From: CALAGJ01 sp964293305
GTDB taxonomy: Bacteria; Bacteroidota; Bacteroidia; Chitinophagales; Chitinophagaceae
Direction: 5' to 3'
Assembly: GCA_964293305.1 (NCBI GenBank)
Contig: CAXYYO010000015.1
Coordinates: 5,657 to 69,656, forward strand
DNA: 64,000 bases
Under the pieces are notes generated by a model. The model was not told the DNA's origin. It did no database searches and saw only the letters and a list, made by a program, of their open reading frames with translations. Position numbers and translations under genes: made by a program. Of this stretch, positions 34,104 to 43,893 are shown in pieces; the first letter of the stretch is position 1; the number at the start of each line of letters is the position of its first letter.

Positions 34104-37100
34104 TTATCCGTGATGTGCTTCTACAGTTTCAGCACCATTTACTTTATTCCTAACTTTTGCTAAATAGTTCACATTTGGCAAAGTATGTACTGGCTCCAAT
34201 GAATAGAATAATCTTTGTTTGTTATCATCTCTATGTTGGGAAACTGCGCTTTTTGAATTGTTAGCATTTCCAAAAACAATAGCTCCAGCAGAACAAGCTT
34301 GTTGACAAGCAACTTTCACATCATTATCCACAAGAGGTCGGCTTGCCTTTTTAGCATTTAGCTTACCTTCTTGTAATCTTTGTACACAGAATGAGCATTT
34401 TTCAATAACTCCTCTACTTCTTACAGTTACATCAGGATTTAGTACCATTCTTGTGAGATCATCATTCATAACGCCTACCACTGCGTTTAATTCCCCAGAC
34501 TCTACTTGGGCTTGCTGATTGGCAGGGAAGCTGTCTGCACCTGTATAATCTGCCCAGTTAAATCTACGAACTTTATATGGACAGTTGTTGGCGCAATATC
34601 TCGTACCAATACAACGATTATAAGTCATCTGGTTGAGACCTTCTGAGCTATGGTTTGTAGCAGCTACAGGGCATACATTTTCACAAGGTGCGTTATCACA
34701 ATGCTGGCACATCATAGGCTGGAATACTACATCCGGATTTTCCATATCACCACTAAAGTAGCGGTCTATGCGGAGCCAATGCATATCGTGAAAACGTTTT
34801 ACCTCGTTTTTACCAACTACAGATACATTATTTTCTGCGTTACATGCTATTACACAAGCACCGCATCCATAACAACTATTAAGGTCAATGCTCATGCCCC
34901 ATTGTATGCCGGGCTTATCATAAGTACCGTAAATAGTACCCTGTGTTTCAAAATTTTCTATACCACCCCAAGGTTTCAATTCATGTTCACGTTCTTCTAA
35001 AATCTCATTTGGTGCTTTTTGGAATTGGGCCAATGTAAGTTCCTTCATCACCTCTACACGCTTACCTTGTGGCGTATCATAAGAACCATGTGTTTGCACC
35101 ATAGCAATTGCATAGGTTTCTTTAGCTACTACACTTGCATCACCAGCGGTGAAATATGAGATATTATTAGCTTGCATACTGGTAAATGGAAATACGTCAA
35201 CCCCACTACCTTCTGCCGTTTTACCAATTTTTGGTGAACGCCCATATCCTAATGCAATACCAATTGTGTTTGAATGTGTACCAGGTATAATTACAACAGG
35301 AAGTTTTTTAGACACCCCATTTGCTGTTATTTCAATAACCTTCTTCTCTGGATTAACTTCGTAGGCATCAGACTGACTACTATCTGATAAATCTATATCT
35401 AAAAGTGATTTAGCCATTGCCGGGGAAAGTATTGCATAGTTATCCCAAGTGGCACGTGTTACCGGATCAGGCATTTCTTGTAGCCAAGGGTTTGATGCAC
35501 CTTGCCCTACACCTATTGCAATTTTTTGGTATAATTGAATTTCAATTTTTCCAGTTTTTTTAGTTGTACTTATTGCAGCTATAGATGTTGATAAGGCCGC
35601 AACGTTAAAAGTGGAACCACTTAAAATACTAGGAACTGATGGATTTACTAATCCAGACTGTAAGGCACTGTCCCAAGCAGCTTCGCCACCCAGAATTCCT
35701 GACCAATATTGCTTTAAATATCCCAGATAATCGATAGGAGCTCCAGACCACTTCATTAAACTATCTTGCCATTGTCTGGTTTTGAAAAGTGGAAAAATAG
35801 TTGGCTGTATTAGGCTATAATGACCAGTTAATGGTTCTGCATCTCCCCAACTTTCTAAAAAATGATTAGTTGGAAGAGAATATTTACACAATTGCTGAGT
35901 TTCATCAGCTTTTAAACTAAAGGAAACAGAAAAGCCAACATTTTTTATTGCAGCAGCAAATGCTTTGCTATCATACCACGTATAGGCAGGATTTGCATCC
36001 ACAACAAATAGACCACCAATAGATCCAGCTTTCATGTCATTAATCAATGTGGCCATGTCAGCATCTACACCCATGCGGCTATTGTTGGTAAGGGACCAAT
36101 CAATTGTATTGCCATAAGCACCAATAGATGCATTTATAGCATTTACAATAACCTGAATATTTGTATCATTACTACCGCAAACCACTAAAGCAGCTCCGGC
36201 ATGTTCTTTTAAATCTTTTGCAGTTTTTGTAATACCTTCTGAGAGTTTTTTGTCAAACCCGGCATTAGCTACACCATTTAATTCATTGTAAAGTGCTGCT
36301 ACAATTGCTCCAGTTTCTGAAGGTGCATGTAGATAACGGTCATCAGCATTTGATCCAGTCATACTTAGCACACTTTCAAATTGAATGTGGCGGCTCATGG
36401 ATGGATTTTTTGCGTCTATCTTTCTACCATTGGTATATTGAACAGCATTTTCAACTGGGCTAACCCAAGTTCCTAAAAAATCTGCTCCAATACTAACTAT
36501 TACTTTTGCATTATCAAAGCGATATGCAGGCAAAGCACGCTTACCGAAAGATGATTCATTGGCTAAAAGCATACCGCTTCTAGAGTCAGCATCATATACT
36601 ATATGGCGTGTACCCGGATATTTATCCTGAAACTGCTTGATAGCGGCTAAAGATGTAGGAGAATTGATGGTGGATGTAAGAATAACAATTGGTTTACCTC
36701 CAAGCTTTACCATTTCCCCGGAAATCTCTTTATCTATAGCTTCAAATGTAACCTCCTTACCAGCAATAGCTGGAAAGCGAAGTCTAAACATATCATATAA
36801 ATCAAGTACCGAAGCTTGCACACGTGCAGATGTGCTTCCTTTTGTAATGGGAGAATCCGTATTTCCTTCAATTTTTATAGGTCTGCCGTCCCTAACTTTT
36901 GCTATAATGCTTACAGTATCACCATCCTGGGCCCATGTGGAAGCATAATATTTAGCTACGCCGGGTATGTATTCCTCAGGGCGATTTACTAAAGGAATTG
37001 CCTTTTTAACCGGTATTTCACAACTTGCGGCTATAGCTGCAGCAGTTGTGCTAAATCCTAAATATTTCAAAAAATCTCTTCTGGGTGTATTGCCAGATAA

Positions 37101-37220
37101 TAGGCCTGTATCGGCAGTTTCAAAAGGAAGATCTTCTTTAAACTCATCTTTGGCATCCTTTTGAAAAGCAGCTGTCTGCTTTAATTCTCCGAAACTTTTC
37201 CAGTATTTCTTTTGACTCAT
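34104..37220 (-). CDS. actB: alternative complex III subunit ActB (Fe-S / molybdopterin-like fusion)
   Basis: Large periplasmic electron-transfer subunit, 1038 residues. A Tat signal (TPRRDFLKYLGFSTTAAAIAASC) leads into a molybdopterin oxidoreductase-like half (about 60-720), which in this family binds no metal. The C-terminal half is ferredoxin-like, with cysteine clusters CYGCGACVIACNAENN, CQHCDNAPCENVCP, CIGTRYCANNCPYKVRRFN, CSFCVQRLQEGK and CQQACSAGAI, fitting three 4Fe-4S and one 3Fe-4S cluster. It takes electrons from ActC to the hemes of ActA. Export depends on the Tat system (tatC at 207). Full length. Confidence 0.95.
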   Translation of the reverse strand: MSQKKYWKSFGELKQTAAFQKDAKDEFKEDLPFETADTGLLSGNTPRRDFLKYLGFSTTAAAIAASCEIPVKKAIPLVNRPEEYIPGVAKYYASTWAQDGDTVSIIAKVRDGRPIKIEGNTDSPITKGSTSARVQASVLDLYDMFRLRFPAIAGKEVTFEAIDKEISGEMVKLGGKPIVILTSTINSPTSLAAIKQFQDKYPGTRHIVYDADSRSGMLLANESSFGKRALPAYRFDNAKVIVSIGADFLGTWVSPVENAVQYTNGRKIDAKNPSMSRHIQFESVLSMTGSNADDRYLHAPSETGAIVAALYNELNGVANAGFDKKLSEGITKTAKDLKEHAGAALVVCGSNDTNIQVIVNAINASIGAYGNTIDWSLTNNSRMGVDADMATLINDMKAGSIGGLFVVDANPAYTWYDSKAFAAAIKNVGFSVSFSLKADETQQLCKYSLPTNHFLESWGDAEPLTGHYSLIQPTIFPLFKTRQWQDSLMKWSGAPIDYLGYLKQYWSGILGGEAAWDSALQSGLVNPSVPSILSGSTFNVAALSTSIAAISTTKKTGKIEIQLYQKIAIGVGQGASNPWLQEMPDPVTRATWDNYAILSPAMAKSLLDIDLSDSSQSDAYEVNPEKKVIEITANGVSKKLPVVIIPGTHSNTIGIALGYGRSPKIGKTAEGSGVDVFPFTSMQANNISYFTAGDASVVAKETYAIAMVQTHGSYDTPQGKRVEVMKELTLAQFQKAPNEILEEREHELKPWGGIENFETQGTIYGTYDKPGIQWGMSIDLNSCYGCGACVIACNAENNVSVVGKNEVKRFHDMHWLRIDRYFSGDMENPDVVFQPMMCQHCDNAPCENVCPVAATNHSSEGLNQMTYNRCIGTRYCANNCPYKVRRFNWADYTGADSFPANQQAQVESGELNAVVGVMNDDLTRMVLNPDVTVRSRGVIEKCSFCVQRLQEGKLNAKKASRPLVDNDVKVACQQACSAGAIVFGNANNSKSAVSQHRDDNKQRLFYSLEPVHTLPNVNYLAKVRNKVNGAETVEAHHG

Positions 37221-37280
37221 AAACCAATTTTCTCCTGTGGAGATTTTTATTATAAATAAATTACTGAATACCCGTTTTTA

Positions 37281-38531
37281 TTAGTAATGACATTTCTGAC
37301 ATTCTGTGCCACCAATAGCTTCTACAGATACACTATCCATTTCGCCCTTTTTGATGGCGTCATGATATTTTTCATATATACTATAAAACCCATTTTCTGT
37401 AAACTTCACATTTGATTCACGGTGACAATTAATACACCAACCCATACTCAGATTACTGAATTGATAGACTTCATCCATTTTCTGTATTTCACCATGACAG
37501 CTTTGACAGGCTACTTTTCCAGCGACAACGTGCTGGCTATGGTTGAAATAAACATGATCTGGCAGGTTATGTATTTTAACCCATTCTATAGGTTTAGCTT
37601 TTTCTGGATTCCAGGTTTGACCAGATTCAAAACCTGCATATTTATACAATTTTTGTATTTCCGCGGTACCATTTACTTCTTTACCATCTGCGGTATAAAG
37701 TTTCTCTTTTCCTTTGTATTCATTGATGGCCATGTGGCAATTCATACATATATTTAGAGAAGGAATATTTGAATGTTTTCCTGCTTGTGCGCCTCCATGG
37801 CAGTATAAACAACTTATTTGATTTACTCCTGCGTGTACTTTATGAGAATAAAATATAGGCTGCTCCGGTTGATAATTTTGCATACGACCCAATCCAATAG
37901 CACCATCTACCGTCCAATAGCCGCCAAGTAAGAAAAGCGCTAGTATGGCCATTGTAATGTACGACTTATTTTTCCATACAGGTATTGGTTCTAAAGCAGG
38001 AGTTCCTTCTTTATCATCAGCCATTTTTCGTAAGCTACCATTTACTTGTAAAAGTGTAAATGACACAATTGCGAGTATTAAAGTAAGTATGCCGTAGAGT
38101 AATGTATTGTCAGAATCTGAAGCCGCATCGGCTGTGGCTACCACTGCACCACCTGCATCTGGATTAGGCACTGAATTGATGTAAGTAACTATTGCATCAA
38201 TTTCTTTTTCTGATATAGCAGGGAAGGCTGTCATTAAAACACCATTGTACTCCACTTTTAAGTCTGCAGTGTACTTGTCTGTTTTCATAAATCCGGCAGG
38301 ATTATGAATCCAAGCATACAATTGTTTACGATCGCTCCATGGGCCTCTTCCCTCTAATCCTGAAAGCGCAGGTCCTGTTAGTTTTTTGTAAACTGCATGA
38401 CAACTGGCACAGTTAGCCGAGAAAAGCGCCTTTCCATCTTGTGCGGAAATATTATTGGAAAAAGCGAAAAAAATCAAAAAGAAGCCTGTAATGAGGCTGC
38501 GATGTTTGAAACTAAATCTTTTTTGAGGCAT
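37281..38531 (-). CDS. actA: alternative complex III subunit ActA with fused monoheme domain (six hemes)
   Basis: Multiheme cytochrome c, 416 residues. An N-terminal signal helix is followed by a monoheme cytochrome domain (C41-A-S-C44-H45; LTGPALSGLEGRG) ending in SVPNPDAGG, a membrane helix, a second helix, and the pentaheme ActA domain with CLYCH, CMNCH, CQSCH, CINCH and CQKCH. Six CxxCH sites in total. The extra domain at the N-terminus is common in Bacteroidota and may link to CuA. The start is ATG 38531; the frame extends to TTG 38603, but a -7 box (38579-38586) lies in between. First gene of the operon. Confidence 0.93.
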   Translation of the reverse strand: MPQKRFSFKHRSLITGFFLIFFAFSNNISAQDGKALFSANCASCHAVYKKLTGPALSGLEGRGPWSDRKQLYAWIHNPAGFMKTDKYTADLKVEYNGVLMTAFPAISEKEIDAIVTYINSVPNPDAGGAVVATADAASDSDNTLLYGILTLILAIVSFTLLQVNGSLRKMADDKEGTPALEPIPVWKNKSYITMAILALFLLGGYWTVDGAIGLGRMQNYQPEQPIFYSHKVHAGVNQISCLYCHGGAQAGKHSNIPSLNICMNCHMAINEYKGKEKLYTADGKEVNGTAEIQKLYKYAGFESGQTWNPEKAKPIEWVKIHNLPDHVYFNHSQHVVAGKVACQSCHGEIQKMDEVYQFSNLSMGWCINCHRESNVKFTENGFYSIYEKYHDAIKKGEMDSVSVEAIGGTECQKCHY

Positions 38532-38578
38532 AGATTTTAGTGAATTGAGTCTTTGGAAGTTGGTTCCCAAAACGCTTG

Positions 38579-38586
38579 CAAAAATA
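38579..38586 (-). promoter_or_regulatory. -7 box of the act-cox operon (TATTTTTG)
   Basis: Exact TAnnTTTG match on the minus strand, 47 bases before the actA ATG. A TTG at 38603-38601 lies only 14 bases further up, short for a -33 element. Confidence 0.45.
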
Positions 38587-38847
38587 TGACACGGCTTTGA
38601 CAATTTGAAAGGGTTGTTAAAATTTTTTTAATAATAATCCATTGTTGTTCAACATGTTTGCCTTCAAAGCCTTTGGTATGGCGCATTTTATAGAAAAACG
38701 GAATTCATAAAAATTGTTTCGTATATCATAAATCTATACGCCTATAATAGTCAAAACAACAAAATGTATGTTAGTAAATATGGTCATGGATACTTTTTTT
38801 ATCAATGCTTCGAAAGCATATATCTTGCAGGGCTCGTTATTAAGCAT

Positions 38848-39417
38848 ATGAATCGATTAGCAATTTTTGCAAGTGGTGGTGGTACAAATGCAGACCGTAT
38901 TTGTAATTTTTTTACAAATCATGAACTGATAAAACCCGAATTAATACTTTGTAATAAACCTGATGTAGCTGCCTGGACCGTAGCTGAAAAGCATGGACTT
39001 CCGACAGAATTAATAGAAAAAGAGCGTTTTTTTAGGGGAGATGCCTATTTACCATTGCTGCAAGCATATAAAATTGATTGGCTGATTCTTGCCGGATTTT
39101 TATGGAAAATGCCAACCCAACTTATATCGGCTTATCCTCAAAAAATTCTGAATATTCACCCGGCATTGCTGCCAAAATATGGTGGCAAGGGTATGTATGG
39201 TAGCAATGTGCATCAAGCAGTGATTGATGCTGAAGAAAACTTGTCTGGTATAACAATCCACTATGTGGATGAACAATATGACCACGGCACTCATCTACTT
39301 CAGGCTACCTGCCCGGTGTTTAGTGGTGATACCATAAATAGTTTGGCCACTAGAATACATGAATTGGAATACCGATATTATCCGCAAGTGATAGAAGCGG
39401 TATGTATAAAAGCTTAG
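38848..39417 (+). CDS. purN: phosphoribosylglycinamide formyltransferase (GAR transformylase)
   Basis: PurN transfers a formyl group from 10-formyltetrahydrofolate to GAR in purine biosynthesis. The 189-residue protein starts MNRLAIFASGGGTNADRICNFF; the catalytic block KILNIHPALLPKYGGKGMYG (Asn, His) and GITIHYVDEQYDHGTHLLQ (Asp) are complete. I take ATG 38848; the frame opens at 38764 but the added residues do not fit the family. It is divergent from actA; the 316 bases between hold both promoters and no other gene that I can see. Confidence 0.95.
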   Translation: MNRLAIFASGGGTNADRICNFFTNHELIKPELILCNKPDVAAWTVAEKHGLPTELIEKERFFRGDAYLPLLQAYKIDWLILAGFLWKMPTQLISAYPQKILNIHPALLPKYGGKGMYGSNVHQAVIDAEENLSGITIHYVDEQYDHGTHLLQATCPVFSGDTINSLATRIHELEYRYYPQVIEAVCIKA

Positions 39418-39624
39418 ATCCAAAAGGGGCATATTCTTAATCAAAATTTTTAACCAAGGAGAGGGCTTTAAGGAGATTTGAATTTTATAGATCTTTTTTC
39501 CAGCTTTTTTACAGAGTCAATTTTCCATTTTTAATACTCATTGCACGAAGTGCTTAAATATATCTATATCATATTGCTGTGAATCTTGTGTTCATGTAAG
39601 AAAATTTTGAATAGAACTCATCAA

Positions 39625-39657
39625 TAAAAAATCCCCAGATTTAATACCGGGGACTCT
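39625..39657 (-). terminator. intrinsic terminator of the dienelactone hydrolase gene
   Basis: ATCCCC (39631-39636) pairs with GGGGACT-side bases (39649-39653) with a short internal loop, then TTTTTTATTG on the minus strand. Just after the stop of the gene at 39673. The rest of the 255-base region 39418-39672 shows nothing else. Confidence 0.7.
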
Positions 39658-39672
39658 TTATTGATATCTAAT

Positions 39673-40512
39673 TTATTTCATTCGAATTTTTATAAATTCA
39701 TGTACTTTCTCATAAGCTTCCTGGGCTGCTGCTTCATTATACCTTGGACTACTTGGATTGGCAAATGCATGGTCGGCATCAAAAATGTGCATTTCTAATG
39801 TCTTGTCAACTTCTTTCATATCTGCTTCAAATTGATTATACACTTGTGGTGTTATCCATTGATCTTTTGAAGCAAAAATGCCCAATACATCGCATTGTAA
39901 TAATTGTAGCTTATCCTGTTGATGCTCTGGCATACCATAAAACATCACAGCTCCTGCTGCTCTTTCTCCCCCTTGTATGGCAGTTTGCAAACTCCAGCCA
40001 CCACCAAAGCACCAACCTATTGAAAAGAATTTACTTTGAGCAGGCATATAGTTCATAGCCCCTTGCACAATATGAATGGCACGGTCATTTTGTACAGCCT
40101 GCATATATTTTGCTGCATCGTCTGGTTGTGTTGCTACCTTTCCATCATACATATCTACCGCTAAAACATTAATTCCTAATGCACGACTTAGTCTTACAGA
40201 CTCCTTTTTTACATAGTCATTCAATCCCCACCATTCGTGTATGACCAAGAGATACCAGTTTGTAGGCAATTCTGCGGGTACCCAAAATGCATTTGCGTTA
40301 ACCCCATCTTTACAGTCATATTGTATCATCTGGCCTTCCTGACCAACATATTTGAAAGGGATTGGTGCTTCATGCTTTTTTTGGAATGAAGGGTCCGAAG
40401 CAAATTGATTGAAATTATCACCTGCGGGTGCTTGGCAGCATGAAACTTGCTGTGCGTTAATTCTTGACACACTAATCAGCAAAATCAGTAGGGAAAGCAT
40501 TTTCATTTTCAT
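39673..40512 (-). CDS. exported dienelactone hydrolase family protein
   Basis: Alpha/beta-hydrolase of 279 residues with a signal peptide (MLSLLILLISVSRINAQ). Catalytic triad of the dienelactone hydrolase family: C168 in IGWCFGGG, D217 in FASKDQW, H248 in DADHAFANP. The oxyanion block VIHEWWGLNDYVK is also typical. Substrate unknown; in Bacteroidota such exported members are not linked to aromatic degradation. The start may be any of three clustered ATG codons (40512, 40506, 40500). Downstream terminator indicates monocistronic. Confidence 0.9.
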   Translation of the reverse strand: MKMKMLSLLILLISVSRINAQQVSCCQAPAGDNFNQFASDPSFQKKHEAPIPFKYVGQEGQMIQYDCKDGVNANAFWVPAELPTNWYLLVIHEWWGLNDYVKKESVRLSRALGINVLAVDMYDGKVATQPDDAAKYMQAVQNDRAIHIVQGAMNYMPAQSKFFSIGWCFGGGWSLQTAIQGGERAAGAVMFYGMPEHQQDKLQLLQCDVLGIFASKDQWITPQVYNQFEADMKEVDKTLEMHIFDADHAFANPSSPRYNEAAAQEAYEKVHEFIKIRMK

Positions 40513-40584
40513 AAATCGATATTTTATTTTGTAAATTGAATGAGAAAGTTTTTTGCGTGAAAAAATCAGGCCAACGAAAAATTG

Positions 40585-41925
40585 TCACTCTTCGGGATTA
40601 AGCTGTGGCTTTTGTTTCCATCTATTTTTAATTATGTACGCCACTATTCCAATCCCAATCACTTTTAAACCTGATAGCATCATTTGCTGACCTGTACTAA
40701 AAAATATAAATATCCAAATGCTTACTGCAAGTATAATAGGCAATGGATATAATGGCATACGCCAAGCCATTGCTTTGGCTCCAATTCTTTTTCTAAGTAA
40801 AACAAGGCCAATGGCCTGACCAACAAATTGCACTAAAATGCGCATGGCCAAAATAGCTTCAATTGCTTCTTTCATTTTTACAGTTAAACTCAATATAAAT
40901 GCAACTACTCCCAAAGCTAATAATGAAATATATGGAAAGTTTTTTGTAGGATGCAGCTTGCCGAAAACTGAAAAGAATGCCCCATTCTGCGCAGCAGCAT
41001 AAGGAATACGACTATAACCTAATGTGGCTGAAAAGACTGACGCAAATGCTACCCATAATACTAATGCGGTTACAATTCTTGCAGCTATTGGTCCTGAAAT
41101 TGCTGCTACAAATTCACTCACCACAAAAGAACTTTTCTGAATAGTTTCCAAGGGTAATACAGATGAAACACTAATATTCATTAGCATGTAGAGTAGAAAA
41201 ATGCCAAGTATGGATATAATCATACTCTTTGGTATGTTTTTTTGGGGGTTAATTATTTCGCCACCCAAGTGGCACACATTATAATAACCTAAATAACTAT
41301 AAACTGTTTTTACAGATGCAAAGCCGATGGCTAGTGCAAAACTTTTATCTATAACAAGGCCATGGTTGATATTTTGAATAGGTGCGGCCATATTTCCATA
41401 AGCAAAGCCACTTATTATTATCCAAAGTAATGTAAGAATAACGCCGACCCATAGAAATAAACTGATTTTGCCAGTGTCCTCCACTTTTCTGTAAAGCAAT
41501 GTGATAACAGCTATTACCACAGAACCACTTACTATGCGGGATGTAACATCTGTGAGTGGTACCAAATAACTAAAATATTGGGCGAAGCCAATAGCTGCTG
41601 ATGCAATTACTAATGGTGCTTGAATCATAGTTTGCCATACAAAAAGAAAACTCATAAGGCCTCCTGCTTTTTTACCATAGCATTCATTCAAGAAATTATA
41701 ACTACCACCAGCCTTTGGAAAAGTGGCTCCCAATTCACTCCAAATAAAAGCATCACAAATACTGAGAACAGCACCGGCAATCCATGCGTAAAGAAACCAA
41801 GGCCCATTAAGTGTTTGTGCTACAAGACTCATTACTACAAAGGGACCAATGCCCACCATATCAATCATATTGATGGCACAGGCTTGCAATAAATTTATTT
41901 TACGTTCAAGTTTTGGAGTTTGCAT
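40585..41925 (-). CDS. APC-superfamily amino acid permease
   Basis: Inner-membrane amino acid/polyamine/organocation transporter of 446 residues and about twelve helices. The N-terminus reads LLQACAINMIDMVGIGPFVVMSLV, the re-entrant first helix with the GIG substrate motif; KAGGSYNFLNECYGKKAGGLMSF is the helix 3 region. It could carry amino acids either way; the substrate cannot be predicted. Single gene. Confidence 0.9.
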   Translation of the reverse strand: MQTPKLERKINLLQACAINMIDMVGIGPFVVMSLVAQTLNGPWFLYAWIAGAVLSICDAFIWSELGATFPKAGGSYNFLNECYGKKAGGLMSFLFVWQTMIQAPLVIASAAIGFAQYFSYLVPLTDVTSRIVSGSVVIAVITLLYRKVEDTGKISLFLWVGVILTLLWIIISGFAYGNMAAPIQNINHGLVIDKSFALAIGFASVKTVYSYLGYYNVCHLGGEIINPQKNIPKSMIISILGIFLLYMLMNISVSSVLPLETIQKSSFVVSEFVAAISGPIAARIVTALVLWVAFASVFSATLGYSRIPYAAAQNGAFFSVFGKLHPTKNFPYISLLALGVVAFILSLTVKMKEAIEAILAMRILVQFVGQAIGLVLLRKRIGAKAMAWRMPLYPLPIILAVSIWIFIFFSTGQQMMLSGLKVIGIGIVAYIIKNRWKQKPQLNPEE

Positions 41926-42430
41926 GATACTGCCACAAAATAGGAGGAAATTTTTCCTGAACTCAGAAAAAATATTTTTTTACCTCTGGTAATAAATTTT
42001 ATCTCGAATAGATGAATAAATCTTTTTCGATAACATTTCTTCAAAACTCAAAGTATGGTAACAAAACATAGACTTAAAATAGTGATTGCCGATATGAAAG
42101 CAGAACTATCCATGCATTTCTTTTACCCAGATGGCACCCTTGAATTTATTACAAAGCAGAAATAGGTAATATATGTGCAAATGAGAACGAATTTTGATTT
42201 TTTATTGGTTTATGATTTATTCAACCAAAAAATAGAATCAAACACTTATCCATATTGACTTTCAATATTTCATTACAAAGGCAATTGCATCATCTGGGTT
42301 TATTCAAAACAATGAATCCTTGAAAAGATTATGCTTTTATTTCTGTACGATTTGCAAAAAATAATTTGCGGTAATTCGATTTGTTATATTTTTAAGGCCA
42401 ATTAATCAGTATAAACTAAACAGTACTGCT
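41926..42430. other. 505-base intergenic region upstream of HU
   Basis: Between the divergent permease and HU genes. It contains a 36-codon open frame (ATG 42055 to TAG 42165; MVTKHRLKIVIADMK...) with no family match and no promoter box near, probably chance. At 42285-42299 is a 15-mer TGCATCATCTGGGTT also found at 54721-54735. No clear hairpin. Confidence 0.5.
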
Positions 42431-42721
42431 ATGCGGAAATCAGACTTGGTAAATAATATTTCGGAAAAAACTGGCATTCCAAAAGTGGATGTATTAGTAA
42501 CTGTCGAAACACTCATTCAAGAAATAAAAGAGAATATTGCCAAAGGTCAAAACATTTATATACGTGGTTTTGGGAGTTTTATAACAAAGAAAAGGGCTGC
42601 CAAAATTGGTAGAAATATCAAAAAAAATGTTGCTATAAATATACCTGAACATTATATACCTGCTTTTAAACCAGCCAAAGAGTTTGCAGCTGAAGTAAAA
42701 CTTTTAAAGGTGGATTCTTAA
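42431..42721 (+). CDS. HU/IHF-family DNA-binding protein
   Basis: Nucleoid protein of 96 residues. MRKSDLVNNISEKTGIPKVDVLVTVETLIQEIKENIAKGQNIYIRGFGSFITKKRAAKIGRN is the family core, with the minor-groove arm ending in NIPEHYIPAFKPAKEF (proline near the tip). It bends DNA as a dimer. First of four genes, with the TPR, COX24-like and RNase G genes, conserved in order across Bacteroidota as far as I know. Confidence 0.95.
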   Translation: MRKSDLVNNISEKTGIPKVDVLVTVETLIQEIKENIAKGQNIYIRGFGSFITKKRAAKIGRNIKKNVAINIPEHYIPAFKPAKEFAAEVKLLKVDS

Positions 42722-42744
42722 TTTTGCCACTATAATTTTTTACA

Positions 42745-43581
42745 GTGTCAAAAAAACAATGGATTGTTGCGGGTTTTTCCTGCTCATTATTAATCTTACT
42801 AGGATTTTTTGGTAAACGTACCAGTTCTGCACCAGCAGAATCGCCCATCATTGATTCTAATGCAGTACTTACCACCGAGCAAATTATTTCAGGCGCCAAA
42901 AAGGAACTGAATGAAACTCAACTACAAATACTTACTGCACTGGAGAATAGTGTGGTGCGAGGAAATGTGCAGGAACAGCAAATTAATACCTACAAACAAA
43001 TTTCCAGACTTTGGATTGATAGTTTTCATAGACCAGACATTGCCAACTATTTTAGGGGAGAAGCGGCGAAATTGGAAAAATCAGAAAAAAACCTTTCCTT
43101 TGCAGCCCTCTTTTTTTTGGAGGACTTATTACTAGAGCAAAATTCTGCAAGACAAAAATGGCTGGCCGGAGAAGCTCAAACTTTATTTGAAAAGGGATTA
43201 GCAATAAATCCAGAAAATGATTCGCTTAAAGTAGGGCTGGGAGCCTGTTATTTATTTGGAGGCACATCAAGTACGCCCATGCAGGGAGTATCTCTTATAA
43301 AAGGGGTGGCTGATAAAAATCCAGATAATCTCTTTGCCAGAATGATGCTGGGCTTGGGAAATATTAAAAACGGTCAGTTAGATAAAGCACTTGAATATTT
43401 TCAATACATTTTATCTCGTGAACCGGATAACCTTGAAGCCGCATTTAATTTGGCAGAAACTTATGAGCGAAAAGGGGATAAAACAAATGCCATAAAGTGG
43501 TATAAAACTATCAGGGATAAAATAGAAGTACCTGAAGCAAAAAAAGAATTAGACAATCGAATTAGTTCCTTAGAAAATTAA
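42745..43581 (+). CDS. TPR-repeat membrane-anchored protein
   Basis: 278 residues with one N-terminal membrane segment (about 6-22) and a periplasmic or cytoplasmic solenoid of TPR repeats, best seen in ARMMLGLGNIKNGQLDKALEYFQYILSREPDNLEAAFNLAETYERKGDKTNAIKWY. An acidic low-complexity linker (SAPAESPIIDSNAV) follows the helix. Start is GTG 42745, 23 bases after HU. Role unknown; it always sits with HU and the RNase G gene in this phylum, suggesting a link with RNA or nucleoid function. Confidence 0.8.
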   Translation: MSKKQWIVAGFSCSLLILLGFFGKRTSSAPAESPIIDSNAVLTTEQIISGAKKELNETQLQILTALENSVVRGNVQEQQINTYKQISRLWIDSFHRPDIANYFRGEAAKLEKSEKNLSFAALFFLEDLLLEQNSARQKWLAGEAQTLFEKGLAINPENDSLKVGLGACYLFGGTSSTPMQGVSLIKGVADKNPDNLFARMMLGLGNIKNGQLDKALEYFQYILSREPDNLEAAFNLAETYERKGDKTNAIKWYKTIRDKIEVPEAKKELDNRISSLEN

Positions 43582-43622
43582 TTCAAATTATTAAAGTACT
43601 ATAAACAATAAAATTATTAATT

Positions 43623-43718
43623 ATGCCTTGTGGTAAAAAAAGGAAGCGTCATAAAATCGCAACCCACAAAAGAAAGAAAAGACTTAGAAAGAATCGTCAT
43701 AAGAAAAAGAATAAATAA
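43623..43718 (+). CDS. AURKAIP1/COX24-domain mini-protein (mS38-like)
   Basis: 31-residue extremely basic protein: MPCGKKRKRHKIATHKRKKR... to the C-terminus, with 20 Lys/Arg residues. It matches the bacterial COX24/AURKAIP1 family, related to mitochondrial ribosomal protein mS38. Thought to bind the small ribosomal subunit; function in bacteria is not settled. It lies 42 bases after the TPR gene and 175 bases before the RNase G gene. Too short for usual gene calling. Confidence 0.88.
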   Translation: MPCGKKRKRHKIATHKRKKRLRKNRHKKKNK

Positions 43719-43881
43719 TTTCTGGTAATATCAAGCAGCTATTCAGTGAATAGCTGCTTAGATTTCTTGTCTGTTTTATCTACATCCCCGCTACTTTACC
43801 CTCCTTATCTACCTCAAAGTGCCACCGGGATTATGTGATACTGCGTAATTTATGCAGTTGGTGTGGTGTATATGAAATTCT

Positions 43882-43888
43882 AAAGGAG
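43882..43888 (+). promoter_or_regulatory. Shine-Dalgarno-like AAAGGAG of rng
   Basis: AAAGGAG five bases before GTG 43894. The only strong ribosome-binding site that I see in the window; it fixes the GTG start and is unusual in Bacteroidota, where most starts lack one. Confidence 0.6.
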
Positions 43889-43893
43889 AATAT

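Noticed and set aside
42055..42165. 36-codon open frame in the intergenic region before HU
   Set aside because: No homology, no promoter box or RBS; length expected by chance.
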